A stretch of DNA of 64,000 bases, from the NCBI GenBank assembly GCA_902702965.1, contig CACRXP010000168.1, positions 382,626 to 446,625 on the forward strand, read 5' to 3'. The notes under the pieces are model-generated. The model was not told where the DNA came from. It saw nothing but the letters and a program-made list of their open reading frames with translations, and ran no database searches. The position numbers and the translations under genes are program-made. Below are positions 11,172-22,250 of this stretch, piece by piece; the stretch's first letter is position 1; every line of letters starts with the position of its first letter. Source of the DNA: Spirometra erinaceieuropaei (taxonomy: Eukaryota; Platyhelminthes; Cestoda; Diphyllobothriidea; Diphyllobothriidae).

Positions 11172-11784
11172 GTACGTTTCAGTATCACATACCTTCTAAT
11201 TATAACTAAACTAACTATGCCTAACTGCATTCCCTACCTCCACGCACGTATTTGGAGTGTCCAAATATTGCAAAGCATCACCAGCCGTAGTATTTTAACG
11301 CATCCATGCTGTTTTGCTAAGTTTGTTTGTCATGATGGTTGTTTTTAAACTTGCTGGAAGAATTCCTGATGTTTCGAGTTTGCATTACTTGATGCAGGGT
11401 GAGTTTATTTCCCCTCCTCCTACTCTGGCTCGCAACCTCCAACGGTGCAGGGGTCAGTAGAAGACAATCATCTTCACTCCGAATTTCTGCTTTAAGACAG
11501 ATAGCTAACATGGATTTCTTAACCATCGTTTAGCAGCGCAAGATCGTCCGGCTTTCGTTAAGCACTCAAAAGAGCATTCTCATGTAAATTTTAGCCCATT
11601 ATTCCCCAATAATGTCAACACCAAAGAAAATGGCATCAAAACTTAACCGCGTCCGCATTTCATCGAAGTCCTCACTTTTTGTTTCTAGCAGGCCGGAGAA
11701 GGTCACTTTATCTGCTTCCCCTTCCCATGTAGCTTCTGACCTGCCCGCTTGCATACTGCATCAGCTTCTTCTTACTCCTTTCAG

Positions 11785-11952
11785 AAGGCCAGCTCTGACG
11801 CAACCACTGCTCGTTTAACAGATGTCCGCAATTACACTGGCGCACACAAAGAACGCTTTGATCCCTCAACCGGCAAGGGTAAGGGCAAATTAGGACGGGA
11901 GGATGCTCCGCCCGCCTTCACCGCCACTGGCATCTCCGCTCCCCGTAAATAG
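11785..11952 (+). CDS. TPPP/p25-alpha family protein, terminal exon
   Basis: After a polypyrimidine acceptor (CTTACTCCTTTCAG) the frame encodes 55 residues and a TAG stop: [20 protein letters not shown], then [20 protein letters not shown] and a short tail. The run R-L-T-D-x-x-x-Y/F-T-G-x-H-K-E-R-F-D-x-x-GKGKGKxGR is the signature C-terminus of TPPP proteins, including the Gly/Lys-rich loop. The usual SGYV-x-x-YK-x-x-GTYD ending is absent and replaced by about 15 Pro/Ala/Thr-rich residues, so the protein is C-terminally short. No clear AATAAA signal was found in the next few hundred bases. Confidence 0.85.
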   Translation, partial: KASSDATTARLTDVRNYTGAHKERFDPSTGKGKGKLGREDAPPAFTATGISAPRK

Positions 11953-13919
11953 GGAGGATGGCACGCACACCATGTCCCTCTCTCTCACAACTCCACCGGA
12001 TTTATATGTCCTCTACTTATCCTCAATGACACTATTCGTACAAACACTTTCCTACTTTCTGTCTATCGTTTTCATTCACCACACACACAAACGCGCACCT
12101 CGTTCCTTTTCTCCTTCTTTCGTTGTTGTTGTTGGTGCTGTGCTGGTAAAGTATTCGGTCCAGCAAACACGTCAACACAAGATGTCACCTGATAACGGTT
12201 CAATTTTCTGCGGGATATCACACAGTTTTATGGTCCACTCCCATATGTGATATTTGTTAAGAAACATGTTAAAAGCCCAGTCTTTTTTCTCGCCACATGT
12301 CCTTTCTGGGGGGAGATTAACTAAAGCTCAAGTCTTAGCACGCTCTGACCAGTCTAAGGATAAACTACAAGCAGCTGTCGGTAAAAGCTTATTAGCCAGA
12401 AGGAGACGAAAGCAGAGACTCTTGATCCGATCTGCTAGAGCTTTCCGCTGCTTTGCTCCGCCAATCCCTTCAGTCTGATAAAAACTCATCCGTGTTAGAT
12501 CTTGGTTTTAAGCCCAGAATTGCAGTCATTTGTAATTTTGTCTCAACTGCTGACGTTCCCATGCTGCTCTTCTCTGCGTTCCGAAGATGTTCTGGGTTTT
12601 GGCCTTCTGATTTGTCCAATCTCCTAATATCCTCGTGTTCCCACCTCTTGATTTCGTTCTTCATCCACCGCATCTAGGCAGCTGTAACTGCAAAAATTCA
12701 TTATTTGTTTGCGTTAATTCATGACACCGCCAAATTGACAAAAATCGATATTATCGTAAGGGAATAGTCAATCCGCGTTTACCGTTGCCCTAGGCAGTTA
12801 GACGAACGCGTTTTTTAAGTCCACCGACGATACCCATGTAGACATCTAAGAAGTCAAGTCCGGCAAACGTACGCTTCCGATTCCTCATCTTTAGGCCTGT
12901 ACGGTAATGTAAGAGAGGGTAGAATAGCAAAATTTAAACATCCTTCAACCCCCTTCCCCATATTGTCTTTTATTGGATGTTTTAATTTGATATTCTGATG
13001 AAGAATGGGAGGCGTACGTTGGCCGAATTTGCCTTCTCAGAACGCGTTTTTGCTTGTTCTTGGATCATGATGTTAGGAGATTTTTTCTATCAAGAATTTG
13101 AATGCGTGAAAATGAAGGTTATTTTGCTTTCGCTCATACACATGCAGGACAGTTCGACCGGGTGGGCACAGGAACTGTGGCTTGCACGTAAACTAGTTTA
13201 TAGGGACAGTAGACTTGCCATGTACCTGTCGCACCCCCCCCCCCCTTCTTCACCCATTTGGGGTCGGTGTCAAAACAATTTCAAGGCAACCAAAGATGGG
13301 ATTGGACGCAGATGGCTGCGCGGCGTGAACCCGCACTTAGGCCTTCCAAAATGCCCCCTGATCCACGCAAGAAGGATCTGGATTTCACGCAACAAGAAAG
13401 AGGAAACGGCTCGGACCCCAACTGAGTGAGAGGATATCGAAGATGACATAAGGCAGGAGCTATTGAGTCTGACTCGCAGTCCACCAGTCGGCCAATTCAT
13501 CCAAGAGATTTGAGATGAATCGTCCGGTGGCAGCCTTCCAAACTACGGCTTTTAGCGCATGGTGGCGGTCTCAAGCACAGCAGATTGGTAATAGTGTGGA
13601 ATATGTGTTCAGAGTCAACTTTACCGCCTCTTATCCCTCCCGTTCGACAGTCGATCACCTGAGCCGATCAGCAAGCTTCTAATGGTTTTGGGAAAGGCGG
13701 TTGAAGGAGTTAAGAACAGCCCGCCGATGAGTGCCACACACACACACACGACCTGGCACCCTACACAACGTCCCAGGATTTCACACAAAGGAGTTTGACT
13801 GCTCGAGTCTCACCACTGATTGAATAACAGAGGGGTCACGTGGAAAAGGAGGCGAAAATCACGCTTCTAACCCAGTTAGGAATTGCTCGTTCTGTGCCTG
13901 AGTCGGGCGGTGTTTTTGG
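11953..13919. other. 3' flank of TPPP gene and intergenic, no gene seen
   Basis: Mostly T/C-rich flank. There is a C run at 13235-13245 and a short CA repeat at 13738-13749. The 143-codon open frame at 12998-13429 has no recognisable domain and spans the poly-C tract (PPPP), so I do not support it as a gene. Confidence 0.4.
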
Positions 13920-13927
13920 GTTAATAT

Positions 13928-13966
13928 ATGGTGTGTGTGTGTGTGTGTGAGTGTGTGTGTGTGGTG
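13928..13966 (+). repeat. (GT)n microsatellite at LINE 5' side
   Basis: GT dinucleotide runs, interrupted once by GA, stand just upstream of the GC-rich leader of the 14-kb LINE. A second GT tract lies just beyond its 3' end at 18933-18959. Confidence 0.9.
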
Positions 13967-14650
13967 TAGGGGTGTCAGCGGTGGGCTCACGTGATGGTCG
14001 TGGTGGTCGCTCACTTGCTTGCAGGTGAGACTACGCCTAGCGTCCACTTGCTGGCACTCAACCCTCACCTGTGGCTCAACGTAGCTGGGCTCTGCTCAGC
14101 GGCCACACCCCGGGCAACCGTCTCGACCGGCGGCCTAAACCAGGTGAGGGGGCCCTGTGCGCTGTGCTGTGTGCACAGGGTTTGCGGATTCCGCTGGATG
14201 GAAGGTCGGATGGAACCTTGCGTCGGCACCGTCGTGACGTGGTTCGTCTCTGCACGCCGCTGGACAGCCGGTGAGGGATGGATCTCCACATCGACATCGC
14301 CTTGACGCGCCCACCTACGCCGTCGGAGACCGCGGATTACGGCGAATTCGAGTCGCTCTCCACTACAACCCGAAGTCGTGGTCCCATAGTGGAGTTCGGC
14401 CGTGCCACAACGGCACATGGCAGCCCTATTCAGCGATGGCACTGCCAGCCCCCACGAGGGGAAGGGCCTAGAAAATGTGGCCTAAACATTGCTGGGTACC
14501 ACGCCGTCTTCAGGCTAGCCAGGGCCGCAGACGTCTAAACATGGTCGAAACAATCAAAATCGAAACAACAGCAATACCAATAACAACAACAGCCATACTC
14601 ATTCTCCTCATCCTACCTCTCCTACCTCTTCCTCTACCTATTCTTCTCCT

Positions 14651-15628
14651 TTGTCACCTTCTTCTCCACCTCCTCCCCGTCGCCCCACTCGTTGTCACCA
14701 GACTGGCAGGGTGAGTCCGCTCATTCTGGCAGCCTGGAATGTTCGTTCCCTTTTAGACAATCCGCGGAGCAACCGACCGGAACGGAGGACAGCGTTAGTG
14801 GCACGAGAACTCGCCCGCTACAAGGTGGACATAGCCGCACTCAGCGAGACCCGTTTCTCCGAACAAGGCCAACTGGAAGAGGTGGGTACCGGTTACACCT
14901 TCTACTGGAGTGGTCGGCCCAGGCCAGAGCGACGAGACGCGGGCGTCGCCTTCGCCATCCGGACCGACATCGTGGGACGACTGCCCTGTTTGCAGCAAGG
15001 AATCAACGACCGCCTGATGAGCCTCCGCCTGCCTCTCCGGTGAGGAGGCAAGTTCGCCACCATCATCAGCGCCTACGCTCCGCCGATGAGCAGCCCCGAC
15101 GCCGCCGCAAGAGACAAGTTCTACGAGGACCCGTACGTCCTCTTGGCGACTGTGTCGAAGGCGGACAAGTTGATTGTCCTTGGCGACTTTAACGTCCGCG
15201 TCGGCACCGACCATACTGCCTGGAGGGGAGTGCTGGGTCCCCACAGTCTCCGCGGCTCAAACGACAATGGTCTGCTGTTGCTCCGCACCTGCGCAGAACA
15301 CCGCCTCATCCTGACGAACACGTTCTTCTGTCTGCCGGAGCGAGAGAAGACCACCTGGAGGCATCCTCGGTCGCGTCAGTGGCACCTGCTGGACTATGTC
15401 CTCGTCCGGAGGCGAGATCAGCGGGACGTGCTGGTGACGACGGCGATCGCGGGTGCTGACGGGTGGACCGACAATCGCCTCCTCATCTCGAAGATGCGTA
15501 TTCGCCTACAGCCTCGCAGGAGACCACAAGGTAAGCGACCCCCAGGTAAGCTGAATGTTGCCTTGTTGTCTTTGCCCGTTCATCATCTTCATTTCAGCAA
15601 TGAGTTCGCTCAACGGTTAGCCAACCTT
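14651..15628 (+). pseudogene. APE-type endonuclease domain of LINE A (broken)
   Basis: The endonuclease nicks target DNA to prime reverse transcription. Motifs in order: LAAWNVRSLL (14726-14755), ALSETR with the catalytic Glu (about 14840-14854), GVAFAIR, ISAYAPP, LGDFN (15179-15193), DYVLVRRR and TDNRLLIS. Two faults stand out. An in-frame TGA at 15041-15043 follows RLPLR. The catalytic His of the usual T/S-D-H motif is Asn here (AAT, 15473-15475). The frame then continues to about 15628, where a single-base shift moves coding into the RT frame. The N-terminal start is unclear; the Pro/Ser-rich lead-in at 14555-14690 may be part of the ORF. Confidence 0.85.
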
Positions 15629-17340
15629 TCCAATCGCTGCCGCCTACGACGCCGCCGCCGCTGCCGAGAACGCCCCCGTGGAGAACCGCTGGTGTCAACT
15701 GCGAGACACGGTCCAGGCGACGACGCTCGCCGTCCTCGGTCGCGCTCCCCGCCAACACCAGGACTAGTTCGACGACAACGACGCCGCCATCAGAAATCTG
15801 CTTGCTGAGAAGAACCGCCTACACAAAGCCTACGTAGATCACCCCACAGAGGACAACAAAGCTGCCTTCTGCCGCAGTCGCCGCCAGCTTCAGCAACGAC
15901 TGCGCGAGATGCAGGACGCCTGGACTGCTCGCAAAGCTGAGGAGATCCAAGGGTACGCGGACCGCAACGAATGGAAGAACTTCTCTGCGAGCAAAGCTGT
16001 CTACGGTCCGCCGACGAAGGGCACTGCTCCTCTCCTCAGCGCCGACGGCAGCACTCTCCTTACTGAGAAGACGCAAATCCTACAGCGATGGGCCGAGCAT
16101 TTTCGAGGCGTCCTCAACCGCCCTTCCGCCATCTCTGACGCCGCCATCGAGCGCTTGCCGCAAGTGGCGACCAACGCGGACCTCGACCTTCCGCCATCTC
16201 TCCAGGAAACGATCAGGGCCGTGCAGCAGCTCTCCAGCGGGAAAGCACCCGGATCGGACGCAATCCCTGCTGAGGTCTACAAGCACGGAGGTCCCCAACT
16301 GATGGATCACCTGACTGCGCTCTTCCAGGAGATGTGGCGTCAAGACGAAGTGCCGCAAGATTTCAAGGACGCAATCATCGTGCATCTCTGCAAGCGAAAA
16401 GGAAACCGACAACTCTGCGACAATCACCGTGGCATCTCCCTGCTGAACATCGTCGGGAAGATCTTCGCTCGCATCCTCCTCAACCGTCTAAATAATCATC
16501 TGAAACAAGGCCTTCTGCCGGAAAGCCAATGCGTCTTCCGTCGTCATCGTGAGACCACGGATATGATCTTCGCCGCCCGCCAACTGCAGGAGAAGTGTCA
16601 GGAGATGCGGACTCACCTGTACTCTACCTTCGTGGATCTGACGAAAGCCTTCTACACGGTGAATTGTGAAGGACTGTGGAAGATCATGCAGAAATTCGGC
16701 TGTCCGGAGCGATTCACTTAGATGGTGCGTCAGCTGCACGACGGTATGATGGCGCGAGTCACGGACAACGGAGCTGTCTCAGAGGCATTCGCAGTGACCA
16801 ACGGAGTGAAACAGGGATGCGTGCTGGCGCCTACCCTCTTCAGTCTTATGTTCTCTACCATGCTGATGGACGCCTACCGCGACGAACGCCCTGGAATCCG
16901 CATCGCCTACAGGACGGACGGTCACCTCCTGAATCAACGGCGGATGCACTTCCAATCGCGCGTTTCCACAACCACCGTGTACGAACTCCTCTTCGCTGAC
17001 GACTGCGCCCTGAACACCACCTCGGCAGAGGAGATGCAACGGGGCATGGACATGTTCTCCGCCGCCTGCGAGAACTTCGGTCTGGTCATTAACACGCAGA
17101 TGACGGTGGTGATGCATCAACCGCCACCCAACTCAGCCACAGCCCCCAACGCGCCGCAAATCAACATTAATGGGACTCAACTGCAAGTGGTGGAGAACTT
17201 CCCGTAGCTGGGCAGTACCCTCTCCCGCAACACCAAGATCGATGACGAAGTCGCCAACAGGATCACAAAAGCCAGTCAAGCCTTCGGTCGCCTCCAAAGC
17301 ACAGTTTGGAATCGTCATGGTCTCCAACTGAGCACGAAGC
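15629..17340 (+). pseudogene. Reverse transcriptase domain of LINE A (broken)
   Basis: Frame 3 resumes after the shift, with TAG at 15765 where a Trp codon would fit (TGG to TAG). RT motifs follow: SSGKAPGSDAIPAEVYKHGG, NHRGISLLNIVGKIFARIL, FVDLTKAF with the motif A Asp at 16635-16637 (the following conserved Asp is Tyr), NGVKQGCVLAPTLF (motif B) and LLFADDCAL (motif C, Asp pair at 16998-17003). TAG at 16719 probably replaces CAG. TAG at 17205 stands in the conserved F-x-YLGS motif where Tyr is expected. The catalytic Asp residues are otherwise intact. Confidence 0.88.
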
Positions 17341-17345
17341 TGAAG

Positions 17346-18665
17346 ATGTACAAGGCCGTCATCCTGCCGACGCTACTATACGTTGCGGAGACTTGGACGG
17401 TGTACACAAAGCAGGCACGCCGTTTGAACCATTTCCACTTCTGTTGTCTTCGTCGCATCCTGAGGCTGAACTGGCAAGACCGAATTCCCGACACTGATGT
17501 GCTGGAACGGACGGGAATCCTCAGCATCTACACCATGCTGAGACAAATGCAGCTGCGCTGTAGCGGTCACCTGGTGCGCATGGACGACGAGCGACTACCC
17601 AAACGACTCTTCTACGGAGATGTCGCGAGGGGTTTTCGCCGCCAAGGAGGCCAAATTCGCCGTTACAGGGACACTCTGAAGTCCTCCCTGAAGCGCCTGC
17701 AAATCAACCCGACCTATTGGGAAGAGCTCGCGCACGATCGACCGACCTGGAGGAGGACGGTAAGGACAGGCGCTGCGATCTACGAAGCCAATCGCATCGC
17801 CGCCGCCAAAGCGAAACGCGAAGCCCGCAAATCACAACTTCGCCCAGTCCGCAACGCCGACGCACAACCGCTACCTACGTGTCCTCGGTGTCAACGGACA
17901 TCCAGGACTCGAATTGGAGCTGTTGGACATCTTCGGATCAACTGCACCTCTCGGACTGCACCGACTATCGTCCCCCCGCCCGTCTCTTCTTCGTCCTCTC
18001 CGCTGCGAACTAACTCTGACTATTCTTCTAAACCACCACTTCCATCCTCCTCCTCCTCCTCCTCATTCACTGCCCCAACGGCGGCCGCTCAGGCGGCCGT
18101 CTCGCACATCACCAACCGCGACACAACAACAGACACCACCCCCACCTCTCCCGTCTCCAGCGATGAGGATCAGGACCACACCTGCCCTCACTGCGACCGC
18201 AGCTTCACCTCACACATCGCACAGAGACTGGCGAGCCAGTGCCTGGAGTACCAACCTACACCCTCCGCACTCGCCTCCACTGCCCACACTGCCCTCGCAC
18301 CTTCAGGCATCGCATGGGTCTATTCGGCCACATGCGCATTCACGAGAGCGGAATTGACCGCAATACTGACTGATCCATCATGTCAAACCCCACCCCCCAC
18401 GTCATCATCCTGCGCTCCCGCCGCCCTTCCCGCAGCTGACACCAGCACTACCGAATTCACCTGCCCACACTGTCAGCGCACATTCACATCTCGCATCGGC
18501 CTGGTCGGTCACTTGCGAATCCATCGCACAGAGACTGGCGAACCAGTGCCTGGAGCACCAGCCTATACCCACCAAGCTCGCCTCAACTGCCCACACTGCC
18601 CTCGCACTTTCAGGCATCGCATGGGCCTATTTGGTCACATGCGCATTCACGACGACCTGCGGTAG
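17346..18665 (+). CDS. LINE A C-terminal region: post-RT domain plus C2H2 zinc fingers (439 codons open)
   Basis: Residues 1-160 are the conserved post-RT region ([54 protein letters not shown]). A Ser/Pro hinge follows and then four C2H2-type modules near 17877, 18182, 18461 and 18588. Two are intact: CPHCQRTF...HLRIH and CPHCPRTF...HMRIH. The stretch 18190-18345 is a duplicate of the last finger pair. It lacks about 28 bp relative to the copy at 18470-18510, so its second half runs out of frame until a compensating indel near 18390. The fingers probably bind element RNA or target DNA (inference). Open, but expressed only if upstream stops were bypassed. Confidence 0.85.
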   Translation: MYKAVILPTLLYVAETWTVYTKQARRLNHFHFCCLRRILRLNWQDRIPDTDVLERTGILSIYTMLRQMQLRCSGHLVRMDDERLPKRLFYGDVARGFRRQGGQIRRYRDTLKSSLKRLQINPTYWEELAHDRPTWRRTVRTGAAIYEANRIAAAKAKREARKSQLRPVRNADAQPLPTCPRCQRTSRTRIGAVGHLRINCTSRTAPTIVPPPVSSSSSPLRTNSDYSSKPPLPSSSSSSSFTAPTAAAQAAVSHITNRDTTTDTTPTSPVSSDEDQDHTCPHCDRSFTSHIAQRLASQCLEYQPTPSALASTAHTALAPSGIAWVYSATCAFTRAELTAILTDPSCQTPPPTSSSCAPAALPAADTSTTEFTCPHCQRTFTSRIGLVGHLRIHRTETGEPVPGAPAYTHQARLNCPHCPRTFRHRMGLFGHMRIHDDLR

Positions 18666-18932
18666 ACAACCGCCGGCTACACCACACATTCACACGCTCC
18701 CTACCTTACTTCACCATCACCACCATCAACCCACTACACATCAACACGCACCCACAGCATGCACCCAACTGCCACCTCCCACGCAAGTGGGAAGTCCGCA
18801 TCTCGACTCGGTCCCCATGCGGCTTCGGCTGCAGGGGTGACTCGGGCCCGAGACTATCCCGACAGGCCAAGCGTCGTGGATATGAAGGTCGCTGATTGAC
18901 GCCCGCACTCGGTTCACGCAGTTCGTCCCGTT

Positions 18933-18959
18933 GTGTGTGTGTGTGTGTGTGTGTGTGTT
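18933..18959 (+). repeat. (TG)n microsatellite
   Basis: A clean TG tract of about 27 bp just beyond the LINE A 3' region, possibly its 3' tail or its insertion site. Confidence 0.9.
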
Positions 18960-19383
18960 GTGTGGAGTGGCGGACTGGTGGGCTGGGGCGGGCCGAAGCA
19001 GCACCTTCCACGGCCCTCTCACGCAAGTGAGGGACACGCCGTTCAACCCCCGTTGTGTGAAATCCTGGTGTTTGTGTGTATAGGGGGCCAAGTCGTGCTG
19101 TGGCGCGCGCAGGCATAGTCAGTCGACCGTGCCAGCCACCGCGCCCAACTCCCGCTCCAGTTTGCTGACCGGCTCGGACAGCGGCTGGGGTGTGGGAATG
19201 GGAAGGGAGAGTGAGGTCGACGACTCAGCGCACTTTCCTCACTATAATCAATCTGACGCGCTTGAAGCTATCACGGTGCGCTAAAAGCCGTGGCTTGGAA
19301 GGTTGCCAACTGACGGGGTAACTTGGACCTCCTCCTTAACGGGAGGCGGTCTGAGAATCAGGCTGCAATGGCTCCTTTTTAAC

Positions 19384-19763
19384 GTGGCCTTTATGGCACT
19401 CCCTCTGTGTGGGATCCGAGCCAGGCGTTGGCGGCACGCCTAGGTGAGGCTTCGGTCGTGCCAGCCTCCAAATCTCTGTTGTGTTGTTCAAATCCTGGTT
19501 ATTGTTGTGTGGACCAGGGGGTGTGGTGGAACGCCAAGGTGCGGATCCGTCCGAGCAATCCACATGCGGCCGCCCCCGTCTCCGGTCTCCTTGACTCTGT
19601 CTTGACACCGGGCTCAGGCGGGGGAGGAGGAGAGAGTGTAGGTAGATGCAGCGCAAGTCTACTGACATTATAAACCTCTGCGCAAGTCACCGTCCCTGCT
19701 CCAACCTGTTGTGGATCACACGGTGGACATCATCGAAATCGATGGTCGAACTGTCGTGTGTGT
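19384..19763 (+). repeat. Interspersed repeat family R, copy 2
   Basis: Matches copy 1 (1207-1490) and copy 3 (59770-59965) in order: GACCAGGGGGTGTGG, CTTGACTCTGTCTTGACACCGG, CAAGTCACCGTCCCTGCTC and GGTGGACATCATCGAAA. It ends in a GT/GGT tract. Confidence 0.65.
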
Positions 19764-19816
19764 GTGTGGTGGTGGTGGTGGTGGTGGTGGTGGTGGTGGT
19801 GGTGGTGGTGGTGGTT
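19757..19816 (+). repeat. (TG)n then (GGT)n microsatellite
   Basis: A TG run (19757-19768) grades into about 15 GGT units. It sits exactly between repeat R copy 2 and the 5'-truncated LINE B1, suggesting that one element inserted at the end of another. Confidence 0.95.
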
Positions 19817-22250
19817 ATCCACACTCTTCGGTGATATTGAAGATGTTTGGTGTCAGTTCAAGGAGATAGTTCACTGCCTAATCATGCGCAGAAGACAACG
19901 ATTAGACCTCGCTGGTTGACTCGGTCCCTAACGAAGGAACTTAGTAAGAAGAGGGAACTATTGAAAAGACCTCCCACTGATCGGACATCTGAATCCTTAA
20001 ACACTTATAAGTTACAGAGAAGCCGGAACAAAAATGTCATCGCCAGAGATCGGCAAGTCTTCTAAAAGGGCTTGTGAACCATGTCATGCTTAATTCCAAA
20101 CTTCTTTACAGTTATATATGGCCGAGTACGCGGAATAAAGATCCTAGCCCATTTCTGCCAACGGCTGAGTGTGAGGAAATCTCGGAAGATAAGGATAAGA
20201 CTGAACATTCTTCCCGGTACTTCCGGTCTGTCGGAACAAGTGAACCCGACTTTTTCCCACCCACTTGCGAAGACGAAGAAACGCCCACCATTGAAGCAGT
20301 CTTCTTCACCGAAACAATCATTCAAATAGAGTTGCCACACCTGAAGGAATTGACTGAAGGAGCTAGCCCCAAAATTTCCAAACCGTCAGCCTTTATCTTC
20401 TAAGCTTCATTTGCTACAGGGTGCCCGCCCTCCAAATGGAAGTCCACTAACATCACTCCGCTTTCACAGGATGGAAGTCGAGCGTCTGCGAATAACTACA
20501 GGCCAGAGAGTCTGTTGCGAAATCATGGAGAAAATCATTAAGTAAGCTTTGGCGCAGTTCTTTAAGGGATATCACCAGCACCCAGATGTCCAATATGGAT
20601 TTCGCAGTGGTTCATCCTGTCTCATTAATCTGCTCCTTTGCCTCGAACGCTGAACCAGGGCACACGACAAAGGCCATACGGTTACGCAATTTGCATAGAC
20701 TTCTAAAAGCCTTCGACAGCGTCCGTTGGATCCAGCTGGTCAACGCTTCGAATTTTCCACGCCCTCCTCGCAAGTGCTTCCACATTTTGCCCCTGTTGAC
20801 ATTCCTCTTCCCCCTTCTTGTTACCCTCTTTCGAGCGTGACCGGCGTTCTTTTAATTAACTAGTTTTGTGTTCCGACCTTAACCTAGAAATCCGATTTGC
20901 CCGAACGGTAACAAAGGAATACTTTGTCTAGGGTACCCATTGTTGAGGTTTGTACCTTTTTTATAATCTAATTCTATCAATAGTGCCGTAATTACACCTA
21001 AATCTATTTTGGCTTGTACGTGTGACTCAATTTACCAAGAATTCTACAGCGTCCCTCGTCAACGTCTGTTGCACAAACTGCTCAACGCAGAAATTCATGG
21101 AGGCCCTCTTGTATAGATCCTGACCTATTTGACTGGATGGTCCCAGAGAGTGCAGGTGGGCGCCGACTGTGGGGAGTGGCGTCCCACACGGTTCGGTCTT
21201 AAGCCGCACGTTATTCCTTGTTTTCGTTAATGACTGCATCATAGACCTAGACTGTGATTTTATTCTCGTCGTTGATGACGTGAAATGGTGGAAAGTTATT
21301 CACAATACGGCAGACGGAGACCACCTGCAAACAAACTTTAACAGGCTCGAGGACTGGTCGATGCGTTGGCTGATGTCATTCAATGAAAGTAAGTGCGACT
21401 TTTTTTAAGGTACACCACTGCAAAAAACTGACAGTCAGAAGGACTTGGGCGTGTAGATTACTTCTTCACTCAAACCAACACCGAACTGCGCGAAGGCGGC
21501 TAAGTCGGTCATGCCTACATTTGACAAAGACAGCTTTTCCAAATATTCGGCGCTTTGTGCGACCTCATCGAGAATGCGCCATACGGGCATGAAGACCTTG
21601 GACTGCCAAGGACTATACCGTCTAATTGAAGGTCTAGAGGCGGACAACAATAATAGGAAAAGGTCTGGGAGCACTGCCTTATGAAACCAGACTGTCAAGT
21701 CTTAACCTGTTTCCCCCTTTCCACAGGCAGCTAGGCGGTGATCTTATGCTTACCTTCCGAATTATGAATGGTCTCGACTGTTGTTTAGGTCCCAGTGATT
21801 ACTTCACTCAAGTTAACACGCCCACTTTACGCCGCCAGCCATTAAAACTGCGTGCAGGTAAGGCAAAGGTCAACGGAGGAAAGTTTTTTTTCAGTACCAG
21901 AGTGATAGCAGCGTGGAACGCCCTGCCTACTGGCCTTGTTCATTACTCTTATGTAGATTCATTTAAGTGTAGACTCGATACATGTCAAGCTCCCTATTTA
22001 TCAGTCACACGCACTTGCATAACCCTTCACCAAGCCTGCGTATGTCCATACTACTTACGATGAGTGGGTAGGCGCTCATCCTTACCATTTTTCAATTAGC
22101 TGACAGCTGCCTGCATTTTGCATGCAATTATGTACACAATCGTTTTCCAACTTTCCGCTTATCGACGTTATTCTCTGAGGATTTGTAACCAGTAGGAAGT
22201 TCAAAGGCGTTCGCATGTATTTCCATTATTAAAACTGAACCGAACTGGAC
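19817..22250 (+). mobile_element. CR1-like LINE fragment B1 (RT and C-terminal part, many frameshifts)
   Basis: Coding remnants lie in order but in shifting frames: linker region (RPRWLTRSLTKELSKKREL, 19900-19960), FFTETI..LKE segment (20290-20360), ANNYRP and CCEIMEKIIK (20490-20545), QYGFRSGSSC (20594-20623), KAFDSV (20709), PHGSVLSRTLFLVFVNDC (21185-21240), VVDDVKWW (motif C, FADD eroded to VVDD, 21272-21295), FNRLEDWSMRWL, YETRLSSLNL (21680) and the CR1-type end LKLRAGKAKVNGGKFFFSTR plus VIAAWNALP (21846-21930). The endonuclease is missing (5' truncation). It ends near 22250 in a short A-rich tail. Confidence 0.8.
21746..22063 (+). pseudogene. C-terminal ORF fragment of CR1-like LINE B1
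   Basis: 105 codons are open: LTFRIMNGLDCCLGPSDYFT, then FFFSTRVIAAWNALPTGLV. This is the conserved C-terminal block following the RT domain in CR1-type LINEs (L-R-x-A/x-K-x-x-FFS-x-RV-x-x-WN-x-LP). It is the longest surviving frame of the element. Confidence 0.75.

Larger units (their letters stand above)
14278..18930 (+). mobile_element. Non-LTR retrotransposon with APE endonuclease, RT and C2H2 tail (LINE A)
   Basis: A nearly full-length LINE in one orientation: GC-rich leader with an 86-codon frame (14278-14538), endonuclease (about 14714-15628), reverse transcriptase (about 15629-17200), RTE/CR1-type post-RT region (17208-17860), C2H2 zinc fingers (17870-18655) and a 3' UTR ending near a GT tract. 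The translation is broken by TGA 15041-15043, a frameshift near 15628, TAG 15765-15767, TAG 16719-16721 and TAG 17205-17207. The copy is dead but recent enough that each lesion is a single-base event. A fragment of the same family lies at 63005-63130. Confidence 0.88.

Noticed and set aside
12998..13429. 143-codon gene
   Set aside because: No recognisable domain, runs through a poly-C tract, and overlaps similar-length frames on the opposite strand.
15546..15597. Intron-like GTAAG...TTTCAG segment of 52 nt in LINE A
   Set aside because: The segment is open in the endonuclease frame ([20 protein letters not shown]) and reads as the conserved linker before the RT, so the splice-like ends look accidental.
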